Shown piece after piece: positions 19,413-28,350 of a stretch of 64,000 nucleotides of DNA. The notes beneath the pieces were generated by a model. The model was not told where the DNA came from, did no database searches, and worked only from the letters and a program-made list of their open reading frames with translations. Source of the DNA: Novosphingobium arvoryzae (lineage in GTDB: Bacteria; Pseudomonadota; Alphaproteobacteria; Sphingomonadales; Sphingomonadaceae); contig NZ_BMZD01000001.1 of the NCBI RefSeq assembly GCF_014652615.1, forward strand, positions 83,962 through 147,961, read 5' to 3'. Within the stretch, counting starts at the first letter, position 1, and every line of letters begins with the position of its first letter. A program made the position numbers and the translations under genes.

Positions 19413-19741
19413 CCGGCTTGGAACCGCGCCTGCCTGCCCATCTTGAAGTCGGCGCCCTGATCCGCCGCGCCAACGCCGAGGGCGGCTTTGCCAGCGTGCT
19501 GCAAAAGGGGGAGCCGGACGCCGGCACAATCCTGCTGGTTTTGACCGAACGTGGCGGAAGTGCGCGGGTTTTTGAGCGGATGCCCGATCTGGAAGGTGCT
19601 CGTTCCTGGCGGCAATCAAAGGCGGAAATGCCTGATAACAAACAGGAATTCTATGATTGGCTGGACCGGCGCGGGGCGCAGGATCCGGACCTGTGGATTG
19701 TCGAACTGGATATCGCGGATGGGGAACGGTTCATCCGATAG
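19409..19741 (+). CDS. DUF1491 family protein
   Basis: A 110-residue protein matching the alphaproteobacterial DUF1491 pattern: RLPAHLEVGALIRRANAEGG, then QEFYDWLDRRGAQDPDLWIVELD near the end. No function is known. The start is a TTG overlapping the upstream stop (TTGA), consistent with translational coupling to the thioesterase gene. Confidence 0.85.
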   Translation: MTGLEPRLPAHLEVGALIRRANAEGGFASVLQKGEPDAGTILLVLTERGGSARVFERMPDLEGARSWRQSKAEMPDNKQEFYDWLDRRGAQDPDLWIVELDIADGERFIR

Positions 19742-19950
19742 CAAGCTTTGACGGGTTGACTCTGCTGCACTGCGGCATCTAGGGGCGCGAACCTTTTGAT
19801 GCGCAGGCGGCGCAAGCGGGCACGCAGCCCGGTTCGCTAGCACGCAGACGGGGGGCAGCCGGCAGGTACCGGTTTGAGGGCAAGGGGCCATTTGGCGATC
19901 ATCCTCACCAACCTGCGTCGGGCGCGTCCACCGCCCGTTTTGTTGATTTG

Positions 19951-20562
19951 ATGAGCAGTAAACTGAACAAGGCCAGCGCGATTGCCGTGGCCGCCATGAT
20001 GACTACCATTCTTCTTAGCGCCAATGGTTCCGGCGCCGCAGCGGAAAGCCTCGTTCCCGTGGCTGTTCCCCAGGAACCCACCCCCGAAATTCAACCGGCC
20101 CAGATCGAGCCGCAGGTGCAGCAAGTCCCGTCGGCAGAGCCCGACGTTGCCGACTCGCTCGCTGAACTGGTCGCCGCCCAGCCGCATCCCGAAGCGCTGT
20201 CGAGCGAGCTGAATTGCCTGGCCGGGGCCATCTATTTCGAAGCGAAGGGCGAATCGCTGGCCGGTCAGCTGGCCGTTGGCCGCGTCGTCGTTGCCCGGTC
20301 CAAGTCCGGCCGCTTCCCCGGCAGCTACTGCGGCGTGGTGTTCCAACCCTCGCAGTTCTCGTTCGTGCGCGGCGGTGCGCTGCCCTACATCAAGAAGCAG
20401 TCGATCGACTGGAAGGAAGCCGTCGCGATCGCCCAGATTGCGCATGAAGGCACCTGGCGCAGCCCGGTGGAAGGCGCGCTGTTCTTCCACGCCAGCCGTG
20501 TGTCGCCCGGCTGGCGCCTGCAGCGCCTGGCGCGGGTCGACAATCACATCTTCTATCGCTGA
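19951..20562 (+). CDS. SleB-type cell wall hydrolase
   Basis: The 203-residue protein has an N-terminal export/membrane segment (residues 8-33, IAVAAMMTTILLSANGSGAAA), a Pro/Gln-rich linker, and a C-terminal hydrolase_2 (SleB) domain with LAGAIYFEAKGESLAGQLAVGRVVVAR and FQPSQFSFVRGG. These enzymes cleave peptidoglycan; Glu in YFEAKGE is the family acid. The ATG is at 19951. A rho-independent terminator follows. The 209-bp upstream gap includes TTGAC-type -35 candidates near 19747-19760. Confidence 0.9.
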   Translation: MSSKLNKASAIAVAAMMTTILLSANGSGAAAESLVPVAVPQEPTPEIQPAQIEPQVQQVPSAEPDVADSLAELVAAQPHPEALSSELNCLAGAIYFEAKGESLAGQLAVGRVVVARSKSGRFPGSYCGVVFQPSQFSFVRGGALPYIKKQSIDWKEAVAIAQIAHEGTWRSPVEGALFFHASRVSPGWRLQRLARVDNHIFYR

Positions 20563-20583
20563 GCCAATTGGCGAAACGCATTT

Positions 20584-20613
20584 GAAAGGGCCGGGTCAAT
20601 CCGGCCCTTTTTT
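20584..20613 (+). terminator. Rho-independent terminator after the SleB-type gene
   Basis: AAAGGGCCGG and CCGGCCCTTT form a perfect stem around a GTCAAT-type loop, followed by a run of six T (20608-20613). The T-tract touches the stop codon of the convergent xthA gene. Confidence 0.9.
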
Positions 20614-21391
20614 ATGACTCCGGCCGCAGCCGGACCCACATCGGCGCGTGATCGCTGGCCTTTTCCCGCCCGCGATGGTTCTTGTCGACCCCGCAGGATT
20701 CCAGCCGGTCGGCCAGTTCAGGCGAGAGCAGGGCATGGTCGATCCGGAAACCGTGATCGCGCTGCCACGCTCCGGCCTGATAATCCCAATACGTCCACAC
20801 CCCGCCGCGCGGATTGTGGGTGGCCACGGCATCGGTCCAGCCATCGTGCAGCAGCCGCAGATAGGCGTCGCGCGATTCCGGCTGCATCAGGGCATCGTCA
20901 GCCATGGCCTTGGGGGACCAGATGTCGGCATCGGTCGGGATCACGTTGAAGTCCCCGGTGATGATCGCGGGCACTTCCTCGGCCTTGATTTCCGCCATGC
21001 GCGCGCGCAGCCGTTTCATCCAGGCCAGCTTGTAGTCGAACTTCGGCCCCGGCTGCGGATTGCCGTTGGGCAGGTAGATACAGGCCACCCGCACGCCGAA
21101 CACGTCCGCTTCCAGATAACGCGACTGTTCGTCTTCCGGATCGCCCGGAAGCCCGCGCAGCACTTCTACCGGCTTGGTCCCATCTGCCAGGATCGCCACG
21201 CCGTTGAAGCCTTTCTGGCCGTGCCAGATGGCATGATAGCCCAGCTTCTCGAACTCGGCGGCGGGAAAGCCTTCGTCCTGCGTCTTGATTTCCTGCAGGC
21301 AGGCCACCGCCGGACGGGTTTCTTCCAGCCATTCCAGCAAGCGCGGGAGGCGGGCCTTGATCCCGTTGATGTTGTAGGATGCGATCTTCAT
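20612..21391 (-). CDS. xthA: Exodeoxyribonuclease III (AP endonuclease)
   Basis: XthA cleaves abasic sites and has 3' phosphatase and exonuclease activity in base-excision repair. The 259-residue protein begins MKIASYNINGIKARL and shows CLQEIKTQDE (metal Glu), GDFNVIPTDAD and the C-terminal KASDHAPMWV, all catalytic blocks of the exonuclease III family. The ATG is at 21391. Confidence 0.95.
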   Translation of the reverse strand: MKIASYNINGIKARLPRLLEWLEETRPAVACLQEIKTQDEGFPAAEFEKLGYHAIWHGQKGFNGVAILADGTKPVEVLRGLPGDPEDEQSRYLEADVFGVRVACIYLPNGNPQPGPKFDYKLAWMKRLRARMAEIKAEEVPAIITGDFNVIPTDADIWSPKAMADDALMQPESRDAYLRLLHDGWTDAVATHNPRGGVWTYWDYQAGAWQRDHGFRIDHALLSPELADRLESCGVDKNHRGREKASDHAPMWVRLRPES

Positions 21392-21428
21392 GATCGGCCG
21401 GTGCCGTTCGAGCCGTCAGGCGAGCTGA

Positions 21429-21761
21429 TCATATCGCGAAACTGGAGCCGCAGCCGCAACCCGATGCGGCATTGGGGTTCGTCACCCGGAACGCCGCACC
21501 GCCCAGCGATTCGACGTAATCGACCTCTGCCCCGGCCACCAGATCCAGGCTGACGGGATCGACCACCAATGCCACCCCATCGGTTTCGACCACCAGATCA
21601 CCGCCGTCCGCCGCATCGGCCAGGCCGAACTTGTACTGAAAGCCGGAGCAGCCCCCGCCTTCGACCGACAGGCGCAGGATCGCGGGCTTGCCCTGCTTCG
21701 CGGCAATCGCCGCCACGCGCGCCGCGGCGGAGGGGCTGAGAGTCATCGTTGGAGCGTCCAT
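21429..21761 (-). CDS. erpA: A-type iron-sulfur cluster carrier (ErpA-like)
   Basis: A-type carriers pass Fe-S clusters to target enzymes. The 110-residue protein keeps the three ligand cysteines Cys38 (GGGCSGF), Cys102 and Cys104 (SGCGCGSSF). ErpA, IscA and SufA cannot be separated from sequence alone; ErpA-like is the best guess because it is not in the suf operon, which lies at 60.5-64 kb. Confidence 0.9.
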   Translation of the reverse strand: MDAPTMTLSPSAAARVAAIAAKQGKPAILRLSVEGGGCSGFQYKFGLADAADGGDLVVETDGVALVVDPVSLDLVAGAEVDYVESLGGAAFRVTNPNAASGCGCGSSFAI

Positions 21762-21804
21762 GCCGCTGATGTAGGGCGCTTCGGCCTGTGCGGCAAGGAT
21801 ACCC

Positions 21805-22233
21805 TCAGGCGCTCTGGATATAGGTGCGCATCGCGTCCGCTTCGGATTCGATCCGGTCGATCCGGTATTTCACCAGATCACCGATCGAAACGAAGCCGAT
21901 GACCGCGCCGCCATCGACCACCGGCAAGTGCCGAATCCGGCGCCGGGTCATCAGGCCCAGCGCTTCGAGCACTTCGGTATGGGGGGATACGGTGATCGCC
22001 GGTGCGGTCATGGCCGAGCTGACCGGCTGGCCGAGCATCGCCGGTCCGTTGGCGGCCAGCTGATAGACGACGTCGCGTTCCGAAAAGATCCCCGCGATCC
22101 GGCCGCCGGAAAAGACCGGCATCGCCCCGATCCGCCGTTCCGCCAGGATTGCCACCGCTTCGCGCACGCTTAGCGCCGCATCGCAACTGACGACCTCACT
22201 GCTTCGCCCCTCGATAAGCCGTGCAATGGTCAT
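21805..22233 (-). CDS. CBS-domain-pair protein
   Basis: A 142-residue stand-alone pair of CBS domains: repeat 1 near residues 10-60 (VREAVAILAERRIGAMPVFSG), repeat 2 near 75-130 (LGLMTRRRIRHLPVVDGGAVIGFVSIGDL). CBS pairs usually sense adenine nucleotides; this family is common beside thioesterases and kinases. The ligand and partner are unknown. A GAGAGG site precedes the ATG. Confidence 0.9.
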   Translation of the reverse strand: MTIARLIEGRSSEVVSCDAALSVREAVAILAERRIGAMPVFSGGRIAGIFSERDVVYQLAANGPAMLGQPVSSAMTAPAITVSPHTEVLEALGLMTRRRIRHLPVVDGGAVIGFVSIGDLVKYRIDRIESEADAMRTYIQSA

Positions 22234-22349
22234 TGGAACCTCTCCCGCTCCTGTTATCGCGCCAGCTTCTCATGATTCGCCCTTCAGCGCCAGACTGCGC
22301 AAATGCCGGGGTTGCAGGGCGCGCCGGGCAGGGGCAAAAGCGGCCCGTC

Positions 22350-22640
22350 ATGCACAGATCGAGCCTTGATACGCCCGAAGGGGCGGCTTTCGCCTGGGCA
22401 CGCTTCCGCCGTTTCATGCGCGGCTGGGGCTGGGCCTCGCTGGTTTGCGTCATCGCCGTGGAAGCTTGGTTATGGCCCAGTTTCGGGTTCAGTTCACCGC
22501 ATGTCTACCTGGCATCGGCGGTCGGCACGGTGGGTATCGTCATGATGGTTGGCGCGCTGATGGGGCTGGTGTTCCTGTCCAGCGGCACCGGCCATGACGA
22601 ATCGGTGATCGACCCGACCGAGATCGAGAAACGGCGCTAG
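22350..22640 (+). CDS. Small two-helix membrane protein, unknown function
   Basis: About 96 residues with two predicted membrane helices (WASLVCVIAVEAWLWPSF; GTVGIVMMVGALMGLVFL) and a polar C-terminus ending EIEKRR. I do not recognise a family. The start is uncertain because no strong ribosome site precedes the ATG at 22350; an in-frame upstream extension is possible but would overlap the divergent CBS promoter. Confidence 0.6.
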   Translation: MHRSSLDTPEGAAFAWARFRRFMRGWGWASLVCVIAVEAWLWPSFGFSSPHVYLASAVGTVGIVMMVGALMGLVFLSSGTGHDESVIDPTEIEKRR

Positions 22641-22650
22641 GGCCGCAGCG

Positions 22651-23022
22651 CTACTCTTCGGGGCGCAACCGGAATTCCTCTACCGGCTCGCCGCCGACCA
22701 GATGCTCCTGGATGATCCGCTCCAGCACCGGCTGGGTGCAGGAATGGTACCACACGCCGTCCGGCCACACGACCGCGACCGGCCCGGCGGCGCAGATCTT
22801 AAGGCAATCGGCCTTGGTCCGGGCAATGCCGCCATCGCGGTCCAGCCCCAGTTCCTTGAGGCGCTTCTTCAGGAATTTCCACGCCGGCGCGCCGACTTCG
22901 GGCGAGCAGCATTCGCCCTTCTGCGGTTCGGCGCAGAGGAAGATGTGGCGGCGGATGTTGTCCCCGCCGGTAGTTTTCAGTGCGGCGCGCGCGCGGGCCA
23001 GTTCGGCGGGATCGGCGCTCAT
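22651..23022 (-). CDS. Thioredoxin-like [2Fe-2S] ferredoxin
   Basis: The 123-residue protein resembles the C-terminal ferredoxin domain of NuoE/HydB type. Cluster cysteines appear in [15 protein letters not shown] (near residue 30) and [15 protein letters not shown] (near 75). It probably acts as an electron carrier; the partner is unknown. The start overlaps the upstream thioesterase stop (ATGA), so the two are coupled. Confidence 0.87.
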   Translation of the reverse strand: MSADPAELARARAALKTTGGDNIRRHIFLCAEPQKGECCSPEVGAPAWKFLKKRLKELGLDRDGGIARTKADCLKICAAGPVAVVWPDGVWYHSCTQPVLERIIQEHLVGGEPVEEFRLRPEE

Positions 23023-23453
23023 GCCCGCAGGCTCCAGTCGCTGATCAGGCGGGCGCGGAAATCGTCCGGGATGGGCGAGGGCGTATCGCCATCCGTGCAG
23101 ACAATGATCGAGCGGGCGAAGGCGACATTGCGCCCACCCTGCGACATCAGCTGGATGATGGTGAAGCTGGTCCGCCCCACACCTTCAATCGCGCAGCGCA
23201 CTTCGACCGGATCGGGGAAATACCCCTGGGCCAGGTATTCGATCCCCATGCTGGCCACCATGGCCCGGCGCGGGGCAATCGCCTCGCGAAAGCCGATGGC
23301 GAAATTGAACCGTACCCGGCCATCTTCCATCATCGCCGCCAGCGCGACGTTGTTGAGGTGCTGGTTGGGATCGACATCGGCAAAGCGCGTGGTCGTTTCC
23401 AGCCGGAATGGATAGCGCGCGGGGTCCAGCAGGGCGGGATCGGGACGGGGCAT
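23019..23453 (-). CDS. 4HBT-type acyl-CoA thioesterase
   Basis: A 144-residue hotdog thioesterase (4-hydroxybenzoyl-CoA thioesterase type): the catalytic segment [26 protein letters not shown] has the expected Asp and the helix that follows. It probably hydrolyses an acyl-CoA. It lies between the S9 peptidase gene (5 bp away) and the ferredoxin gene (4-bp overlap). Confidence 0.88.
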   Translation of the reverse strand: MPRPDPALLDPARYPFRLETTTRFADVDPNQHLNNVALAAMMEDGRVRFNFAIGFREAIAPRRAMVASMGIEYLAQGYFPDPVEVRCAIEGVGRTSFTIIQLMSQGGRNVAFARSIIVCTDGDTPSPIPDDFRARLISDWSLRA

Positions 23454-23457
23454 CGGT

Positions 23458-25557
23458 TTACTTCCCCGCCTTCAGCCAGCGATCGAGCCAGCTGAACACC
23501 GTCTGGTGCCATTGCAGCGAGTTCTTCGGCTTCAACACCCAGTGGTTCTCATCCGGGAAGACCAGCAGTTCGGCGGGAACGCCCTTGCGCTGCAAGGCGG
23601 TGAATGCGCCCAGCCCCTGGCTGTAGGGAATGCGGAAGTCCTTTTCGCCGAGGACGACCAGCATCGGCGTCTGCCACTTGGCGACGCGGCTGGCCGGGTT
23701 CCACTTTTCGTATTCTTCCGGCGCCTCGTGGTAGGGTTTGCCGCCGTGCTCCCATTCGGTGAACCACAGCTCCTCGGTCGAATAGGCCATGCCGCGGTTG
23801 TCGAACACGCCGTTGTGGTTGACCAGGCACTGGAAACGGTCGGCCCACTCGCTCTGGATCCAGTTCATCATGTAGCCGCCATAGGAGGCACCCAGCGCGC
23901 AGGTTCGCGTGCCATCCAGCGCGGCATCGCGTGCCAGTGCGGCGTCGAGACCCTTCTTGAGGTCTTCCAGTGGCTTGCCGCCCCAATCGCGGTTGATCGC
24001 GTCGGTAAAGGCCTGCCCGTAGCCGGTGGAGCCATGGAAATCGATCGACACCACAGCGTAGCCCTGCGCCGCGAACAGCGCGGGGTTCCAGCGCGACGAC
24101 CACGAATCGTTATAGCTGCCCTGCGGCCCGCCGTGGACAAACAGCAGCACCGGCAGCTTGGCCGTCGCATTCGCGGGCTTGTGGATCTGGCCCCACACGG
24201 TGGCACCCTGCGCCCCGGCAAAGCTGTAGCGGGTGGTGCTGACCGGCGTCAGCGCGGCCAAAGTGGCGGCGTTGGCCTGGCTCAGCTGGGTGCCCGGCTT
24301 GCCCTTGGCCGCGATGAATACCTCTGCCGGATTCGCGATGGCATCGCGGGTGAAAACGATCCGCCCGTCCTTCAGCGGCACGACATTGGCGACGTTCGCC
24401 TCGGTCAGCCCCTTGGGCGCCAGTTTCAGGCGCTGGGCCTTGCCACTGGCAATGTCGATGCGGAAAGCAGGGGTGTCGAGCACATCCTGCGCGGTCGCGA
24501 TCAGGGCTTTCGAATCGGGCGTCCACGCCAGCGAACTGACCGACCGGTCCCAACCTGCGGTCAGGGCGCGCTTTTGCCCGGTCTTGAGGTTGAGCAGCTG
24601 CACGACCAGCCGGTCCGCCTCATACCCCGGCCGCTCCATTGCCGCCCAGGCCAGCCACTGGCCATCGGGTGAGGCGGCGGGCAGAGTGTCGGTCGCCTTG
24701 TTGCCTGCGGTCAGGTTATGCGGGGCGGTGCCATCCAGCGGCGAATGCCAGATGTCGAGGTTCGTCGAGATCGGTTCGTGCCGGTCAGCTTGTCGTGCGG
24801 CAAAGAACACGCCGTTCGAATCGGCTTGCCAGGCAAGTTCCTCTGCTCCGCCCATCGGCTTGGACGGGGTATCGCCGGTCAACGTTCCCGGCGGGCCATC
24901 CAGTGCGGCCGCTTCCCCAGTTACCTTGCCGTCCGCGGCCAGCGCCAGCGCGAAGCCGCGGCTGTAGTTGCCAGGGGTTTCCCAGCTGTCCCAGTGACGG
25001 ACGAAGCCCGCGCCATCGCGATAGAGGCGGCCCGTTCCGGGGCCGGGTTCACTGGTGTTGCCATCGGAATCGCAGCCCAGCGTCGGGCAATCACGCGCGA
25101 CATCGCCCCAGACCAGCACGCGCTGACCGTTGGGGGACAGCAGGAAGCCGGCCACATCGGCCTTGAAGTCGCTGGCCTGCACCGGCGTGGCGGCGGGATC
25201 GGTCAGGTCGAGAAACCACAGCTGGTCGCGGCCCGATTTGCCGGAGATGAAATAGAGCCGCTTGCCATCCGGGCTGAACGCGGGGCTGCTTTCACCGGCT
25301 TCGGGCAAGTCGGCGATGCGCGTGGCCGCGTCGCCCCTGGCCGGAACCCGCCACAGGCCGGGAGTGCGCTTGTGCGTGACCGGATCGGTATCGACCTGCT
25401 GGAACACCACCGTCTGCCCGTCCGGGGCCACGGCAGGCGCGCCTAGACGCTTCAGGGTTACAAGGTCTTGCGCCGTCATCGGCCGGGTTTCGGCCATGGC
25501 GGCGTGGGGGAGAAGGGCTACAGCCAGTGCGCCCAGCGCGGCAGAGATGTGCTTCAT
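23458..25557 (-). CDS. S9-family prolyl oligopeptidase with signal peptide
   Basis: A 699-residue exported serine peptidase. Residues 1-22 are a signal peptide ending AAMAE. A beta-propeller of TolB/WD40-like repeats (for example PAFSPDGKRLYFISG, PAASPDGQWLAWA) fills the first 420 residues. A C-terminal alpha/beta hydrolase has Ser558 (GASYGGY), Asp640 (GEKDFR) and His672 (DENHWV). It is likely periplasmic and cleaves short peptides; closest in layout to acylaminoacyl peptidase/DPP-type enzymes. Confidence 0.93.
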   Translation of the reverse strand: MKHISAALGALAVALLPHAAMAETRPMTAQDLVTLKRLGAPAVAPDGQTVVFQQVDTDPVTHKRTPGLWRVPARGDAATRIADLPEAGESSPAFSPDGKRLYFISGKSGRDQLWFLDLTDPAATPVQASDFKADVAGFLLSPNGQRVLVWGDVARDCPTLGCDSDGNTSEPGPGTGRLYRDGAGFVRHWDSWETPGNYSRGFALALAADGKVTGEAAALDGPPGTLTGDTPSKPMGGAEELAWQADSNGVFFAARQADRHEPISTNLDIWHSPLDGTAPHNLTAGNKATDTLPAASPDGQWLAWAAMERPGYEADRLVVQLLNLKTGQKRALTAGWDRSVSSLAWTPDSKALIATAQDVLDTPAFRIDIASGKAQRLKLAPKGLTEANVANVVPLKDGRIVFTRDAIANPAEVFIAAKGKPGTQLSQANAATLAALTPVSTTRYSFAGAQGATVWGQIHKPANATAKLPVLLFVHGGPQGSYNDSWSSRWNPALFAAQGYAVVSIDFHGSTGYGQAFTDAINRDWGGKPLEDLKKGLDAALARDAALDGTRTCALGASYGGYMMNWIQSEWADRFQCLVNHNGVFDNRGMAYSTEELWFTEWEHGGKPYHEAPEEYEKWNPASRVAKWQTPMLVVLGEKDFRIPYSQGLGAFTALQRKGVPAELLVFPDENHWVLKPKNSLQWHQTVFSWLDRWLKAGK

Positions 25558-25596
25558 CCCACTGGGTTAGCGGGATGGCGCGTGGCGGAAAAGGGG

Positions 25597-26055
25597 TTAG
25601 CCCTTTTTCCCGACGATCCGCGCGATTTCGGCGGCGACCATGCGTTCCACCAGCGGCGGCAGGTTCTTGTCGAGCCATTCGGCCAGTGCGGGGCGGAGCA
25701 GTTCGCGAGTCAGCGCTTCCAGCGAGGTTTCGCCGCTGCGCACGATTTGCGGCGGCACGCCCGGTTCCGCCAGCATGGCCAGCGCGGCCAGCGATTCGCG
25801 CATCGAGCTGGCGACATTGGCGCTCAGCAGCGGGGATTGGCCTGCTTCATCGGCCGGATCGTCGGCAATCACGGCGGCAGCGTCCAGCTCCAGCACTTCA
25901 TCGGCGTCGTGGCCGGAGCGCTGTGCGGCCTTGGCGAGGCCGCGTTCGCTGCGTTCGCGCCGTTCCTGCGCCGCATCCTCGCGATTGTCGCGCGCGATCA
26001 CGTTCTTGATCGACGCAAGAATCTCTTCGACCGACGGTTCACCAACCTGGCGCAT
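25597..26055 (-). CDS. DUF2497/PopZ-like polar organizing protein
   Basis: A 152-residue protein with the PopZ-family layout: an N-terminal helix (EPSVEEILASIKNVIARDN), a charged low-complexity middle, and the conserved C-terminal block LEALTRELLRPALAEWLDKNLPPLVERMVAAEIARI. PopZ in Caulobacter forms a polar matrix that anchors ParB-parS. Function here is inferred from the domain and the position 21 kb from parS and 12 kb from oriC. A perfect 14-bp tandem repeat lies just upstream (26067-26094). Confidence 0.82.
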   Translation of the reverse strand: MRQVGEPSVEEILASIKNVIARDNREDAAQERRERSERGLAKAAQRSGHDADEVLELDAAAVIADDPADEAGQSPLLSANVASSMRESLAALAMLAEPGVPPQIVRSGETSLEALTRELLRPALAEWLDKNLPPLVERMVAAEIARIVGKKG

Positions 26056-26066
26056 TTGAACTCAAC

Positions 26067-26094
26067 CCCCGATGATCCGGCCCCGATGATCCGG
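26067..26094. repeat. 14-bp perfect tandem duplication
   Basis: CCCCGATGATCCGG occurs twice head-to-tail (26067-26080 and 26081-26094) in the 62-bp gap between the TolC-like and PopZ-like genes, 12 bp upstream of the latter's start codon, where its ribosome site and promoter would lie. Confidence 0.85.
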
Positions 26095-26117
26095 ACATGT
26101 CCCACGCCGGGACGGAA

Positions 26118-27563
26118 TCACTGGCTGGTTACTGAACCGTCCTGCGGCTTGGTGTCAACGGTGCGGGTGCCAAGCGCCCTGGGATCGGAATCGGTCGACC
26201 AATCCCAGATCTGGCTGCGGACGCGGTCGTAATTGACGTCGGGATCATAGAGCGTCCCGCCATCCAGGCCCAGATCGCGGGCTTCGGCCTTGCCCATCGC
26301 GGCCAGCAGGTTGAACCCGGCGACGTAGGCGTTGCGCTTGGCCGTAGCGAGCTGGACCTGCGCGCTGAGCAGTTCCTGTTCGGCGTTCAGGATTTCCAGG
26401 ATCGTGCGGTTGCCGACGGTGTTTTCCGCGCGCACGCCTTCCAGGCTGAGTGCGGCGGCATCGACCGCGCTCTGGGTCGAGGCGATGATCTCGCTCGATG
26501 CGCTCCAGCTGGCATAGGCCGCACGGACGGAAGCGATCACTTCGCGCTCGATCGCGATTTCCTGCTCCAGCGTCGCGCCTTCGCGGGCCTGGGCCTGGCG
26601 CTTTTGCGCGGCGGGCAGGCCGCCCTGGAACAGCGGAATCGTGGCCCGCACGCCCGCTGTGGCCGATGTGAAGCCCTGCCGGGTCACGGCCGAGGCCGGG
26701 CCGCCATTGGTGCCCAGGTAATCGGTATAGTCCGCGCCGGTAAACACGCTGATGCGCGGCAGGCGGCCAGCGCCGGCGGCATCGCTGTCAAATCCGGCAG
26801 CCTTGCTGCGTTGGCGCGCGGCGATCAGGTCCGGATTGCTGTCCAAAGCGATGGTCACGGCTTCTTCGACGCTGCCGGGCAGGCCGGGCAGGGCGGGCGG
26901 GGCCTGCAGATCGACCGGAGCCTTGCCCACGACCTGGATATAGCGTTCCCGAGCGGCGATCAGGTTGGCTTCCGCGTTGCGGGTCTGACCCTTGGCCAGC
27001 GAGAGGCGGGCCTGCGACTGGGCCACGTCGGTGCGGGTCAGGTCGCCGATTTCGAACCGGTCCTGCGTGGCCTGCAGGTTCACTTCCAGCACACCCACGT
27101 TGCTGCGGTTCAGCTTGACCACGGCTTCGGCCAGAATGACGTCCATGTAGGACGCCACGACCGCGCTGAACACGCCGGTTTCAGCGCCGCGCAGGTCGGC
27201 CTGCCCGGCTTCGACGCGGGACTTGGCGGCGCGGATCGAATTCCTGATCCCACCCCCGGCATAGAGCGGCATGCCGAGCGATGCGGAGGCGCCGAACACG
27301 CGTTCGGGCGAAGCGACGGTCGGCGTGCTTTGCTTCACCAGTTCGGTGAACGTGGCCGTGCCGCTCAGCGAGGGAAGGGCGGCCGACTTGGCGATCGGCA
27401 CGGTCTCATCCACCGCGCGCTGCTGGGCGCGGGCGGCCTGCAGTGACGGATTGGTATTGTACGCCAGCACCAGGGCTTCGCGCAGATCGTCAGCCAATGC
27501 GGGCGTGCTGATCAGGGCGAAACCCGCAAGCAGGACGGCAACGCGACCCCTCCGTGACGGCAT
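26118..27563 (-). CDS. TolC-family outer membrane efflux channel
   Basis: A 481-residue outer membrane protein with a signal peptide (residues 1-24, ending PALADD) and the TolC repeat structure: ALVLAYNTNPSLQAARAQQRAVDE near residue 30 and EAVTIALDSNPDLIAARQRSKAAG near 240, each opening an OEP repeat. It forms the trimeric exit duct for tripartite efflux or type I secretion. No inner membrane partner is nearby; the closest neighbour is the methyltransferase gene 2 bp upstream. Confidence 0.93.
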   Translation of the reverse strand: MPSRRGRVAVLLAGFALISTPALADDLREALVLAYNTNPSLQAARAQQRAVDETVPIAKSAALPSLSGTATFTELVKQSTPTVASPERVFGASASLGMPLYAGGGIRNSIRAAKSRVEAGQADLRGAETGVFSAVVASYMDVILAEAVVKLNRSNVGVLEVNLQATQDRFEIGDLTRTDVAQSQARLSLAKGQTRNAEANLIAARERYIQVVGKAPVDLQAPPALPGLPGSVEEAVTIALDSNPDLIAARQRSKAAGFDSDAAGAGRLPRISVFTGADYTDYLGTNGGPASAVTRQGFTSATAGVRATIPLFQGGLPAAQKRQAQAREGATLEQEIAIEREVIASVRAAYASWSASSEIIASTQSAVDAAALSLEGVRAENTVGNRTILEILNAEQELLSAQVQLATAKRNAYVAGFNLLAAMGKAEARDLGLDGGTLYDPDVNYDRVRSQIWDWSTDSDPRALGTRTVDTKPQDGSVTSQ

Positions 27564-27565
27564 AT

Positions 27566-28171
27566 TCAGAAGCTCCAGCGTTTCGGCGCGGCGAATTCGG
27601 CCAGTACGGGAATCCCGATTTCGGCCAGGGGCAGCAGCGCCACAGACCCGGCCAGCTTGCGACCGGCAGCCAGGCGGGTCACCCCGCGTTCGACCAACCC
27701 CGTCACCACTCGACCAGCGTCAACCAGCGTGTCGGTCAGTGCGGCGGGCAGCTGTTCTGCCGCGCCATCGACCAGCAGCAGCGAATATTCGCCGCTGACC
27801 GCCCCGGCGGCGGCGTCGGCCGCGGATACCACGGTGACTGACCGGGCCAGCGGGCGGACCAGTTCGGCCAGGTAATCGCTGCCGCAGCTGACGATCAGTA
27901 CGTCGTCCTGCGCGGTCGGCGCGGCTTCGGCCAGCATCCGGCCCTGAACGAGCGGCGCGGGCAGGGCATGCCCATCGCCCAGCGGGATCGCCCGGTCGAT
28001 ATAGGCGTGGCCGCGGGCTGCTGCGGGCACGAACTGTTCGCGCGCCGTGGTTCCCATGACAGAGAGCACCCATTCCTCGTTCACGCCGCTGACGCGCAGC
28101 TGGCTGTCAACCATCGCGCGGCGCGCGGCGGCGAAGTCGGTGGCAATCGGACGGTCTGCGGTAAGCGTCAT
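27566..28171 (-). CDS. Protein-L-isoaspartate O-methyltransferase-like protein
   Basis: This 201-residue protein matches the PCMT pattern in its N-terminal half (AARRAMVDSQLRVSGVNEEWVLSVMG; AIPLGDGHALPAPLVQGRM). The SAM motif is weak: where active enzymes have a VLEIGTGSGY-type loop this one reads VLIVSCGSDYLAELV. It may therefore be a non-catalytic relative. The ATG at 28171 has GAGGGA upstream. It sits 2 bp before the TolC-like gene, a pairing common in alphaproteobacteria. Confidence 0.82.
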   Translation of the reverse strand: MTLTADRPIATDFAAARRAMVDSQLRVSGVNEEWVLSVMGTTAREQFVPAAARGHAYIDRAIPLGDGHALPAPLVQGRMLAEAAPTAQDDVLIVSCGSDYLAELVRPLARSVTVVSAADAAAGAVSGEYSLLLVDGAAEQLPAALTDTLVDAGRVVTGLVERGVTRLAAGRKLAGSVALLPLAEIGIPVLAEFAAPKRWSF

Positions 28172-28350
28172 CTTGGGATCCCTCGTGGACGCTGTATTGC
28201 ACACGTAACACAGCGACGCAATCCCGTGCCTTCTAGGCGAAGCGACTTCCTGCGCCAAGCGCTTTGACGCCCCCCGTGCCAAGCACTTTGACGCCTTGCC
28301 TGTCCGGGCTTATGGGGGCCGCAATTCATGGCTTGGCGAAGGAGCGCGAA

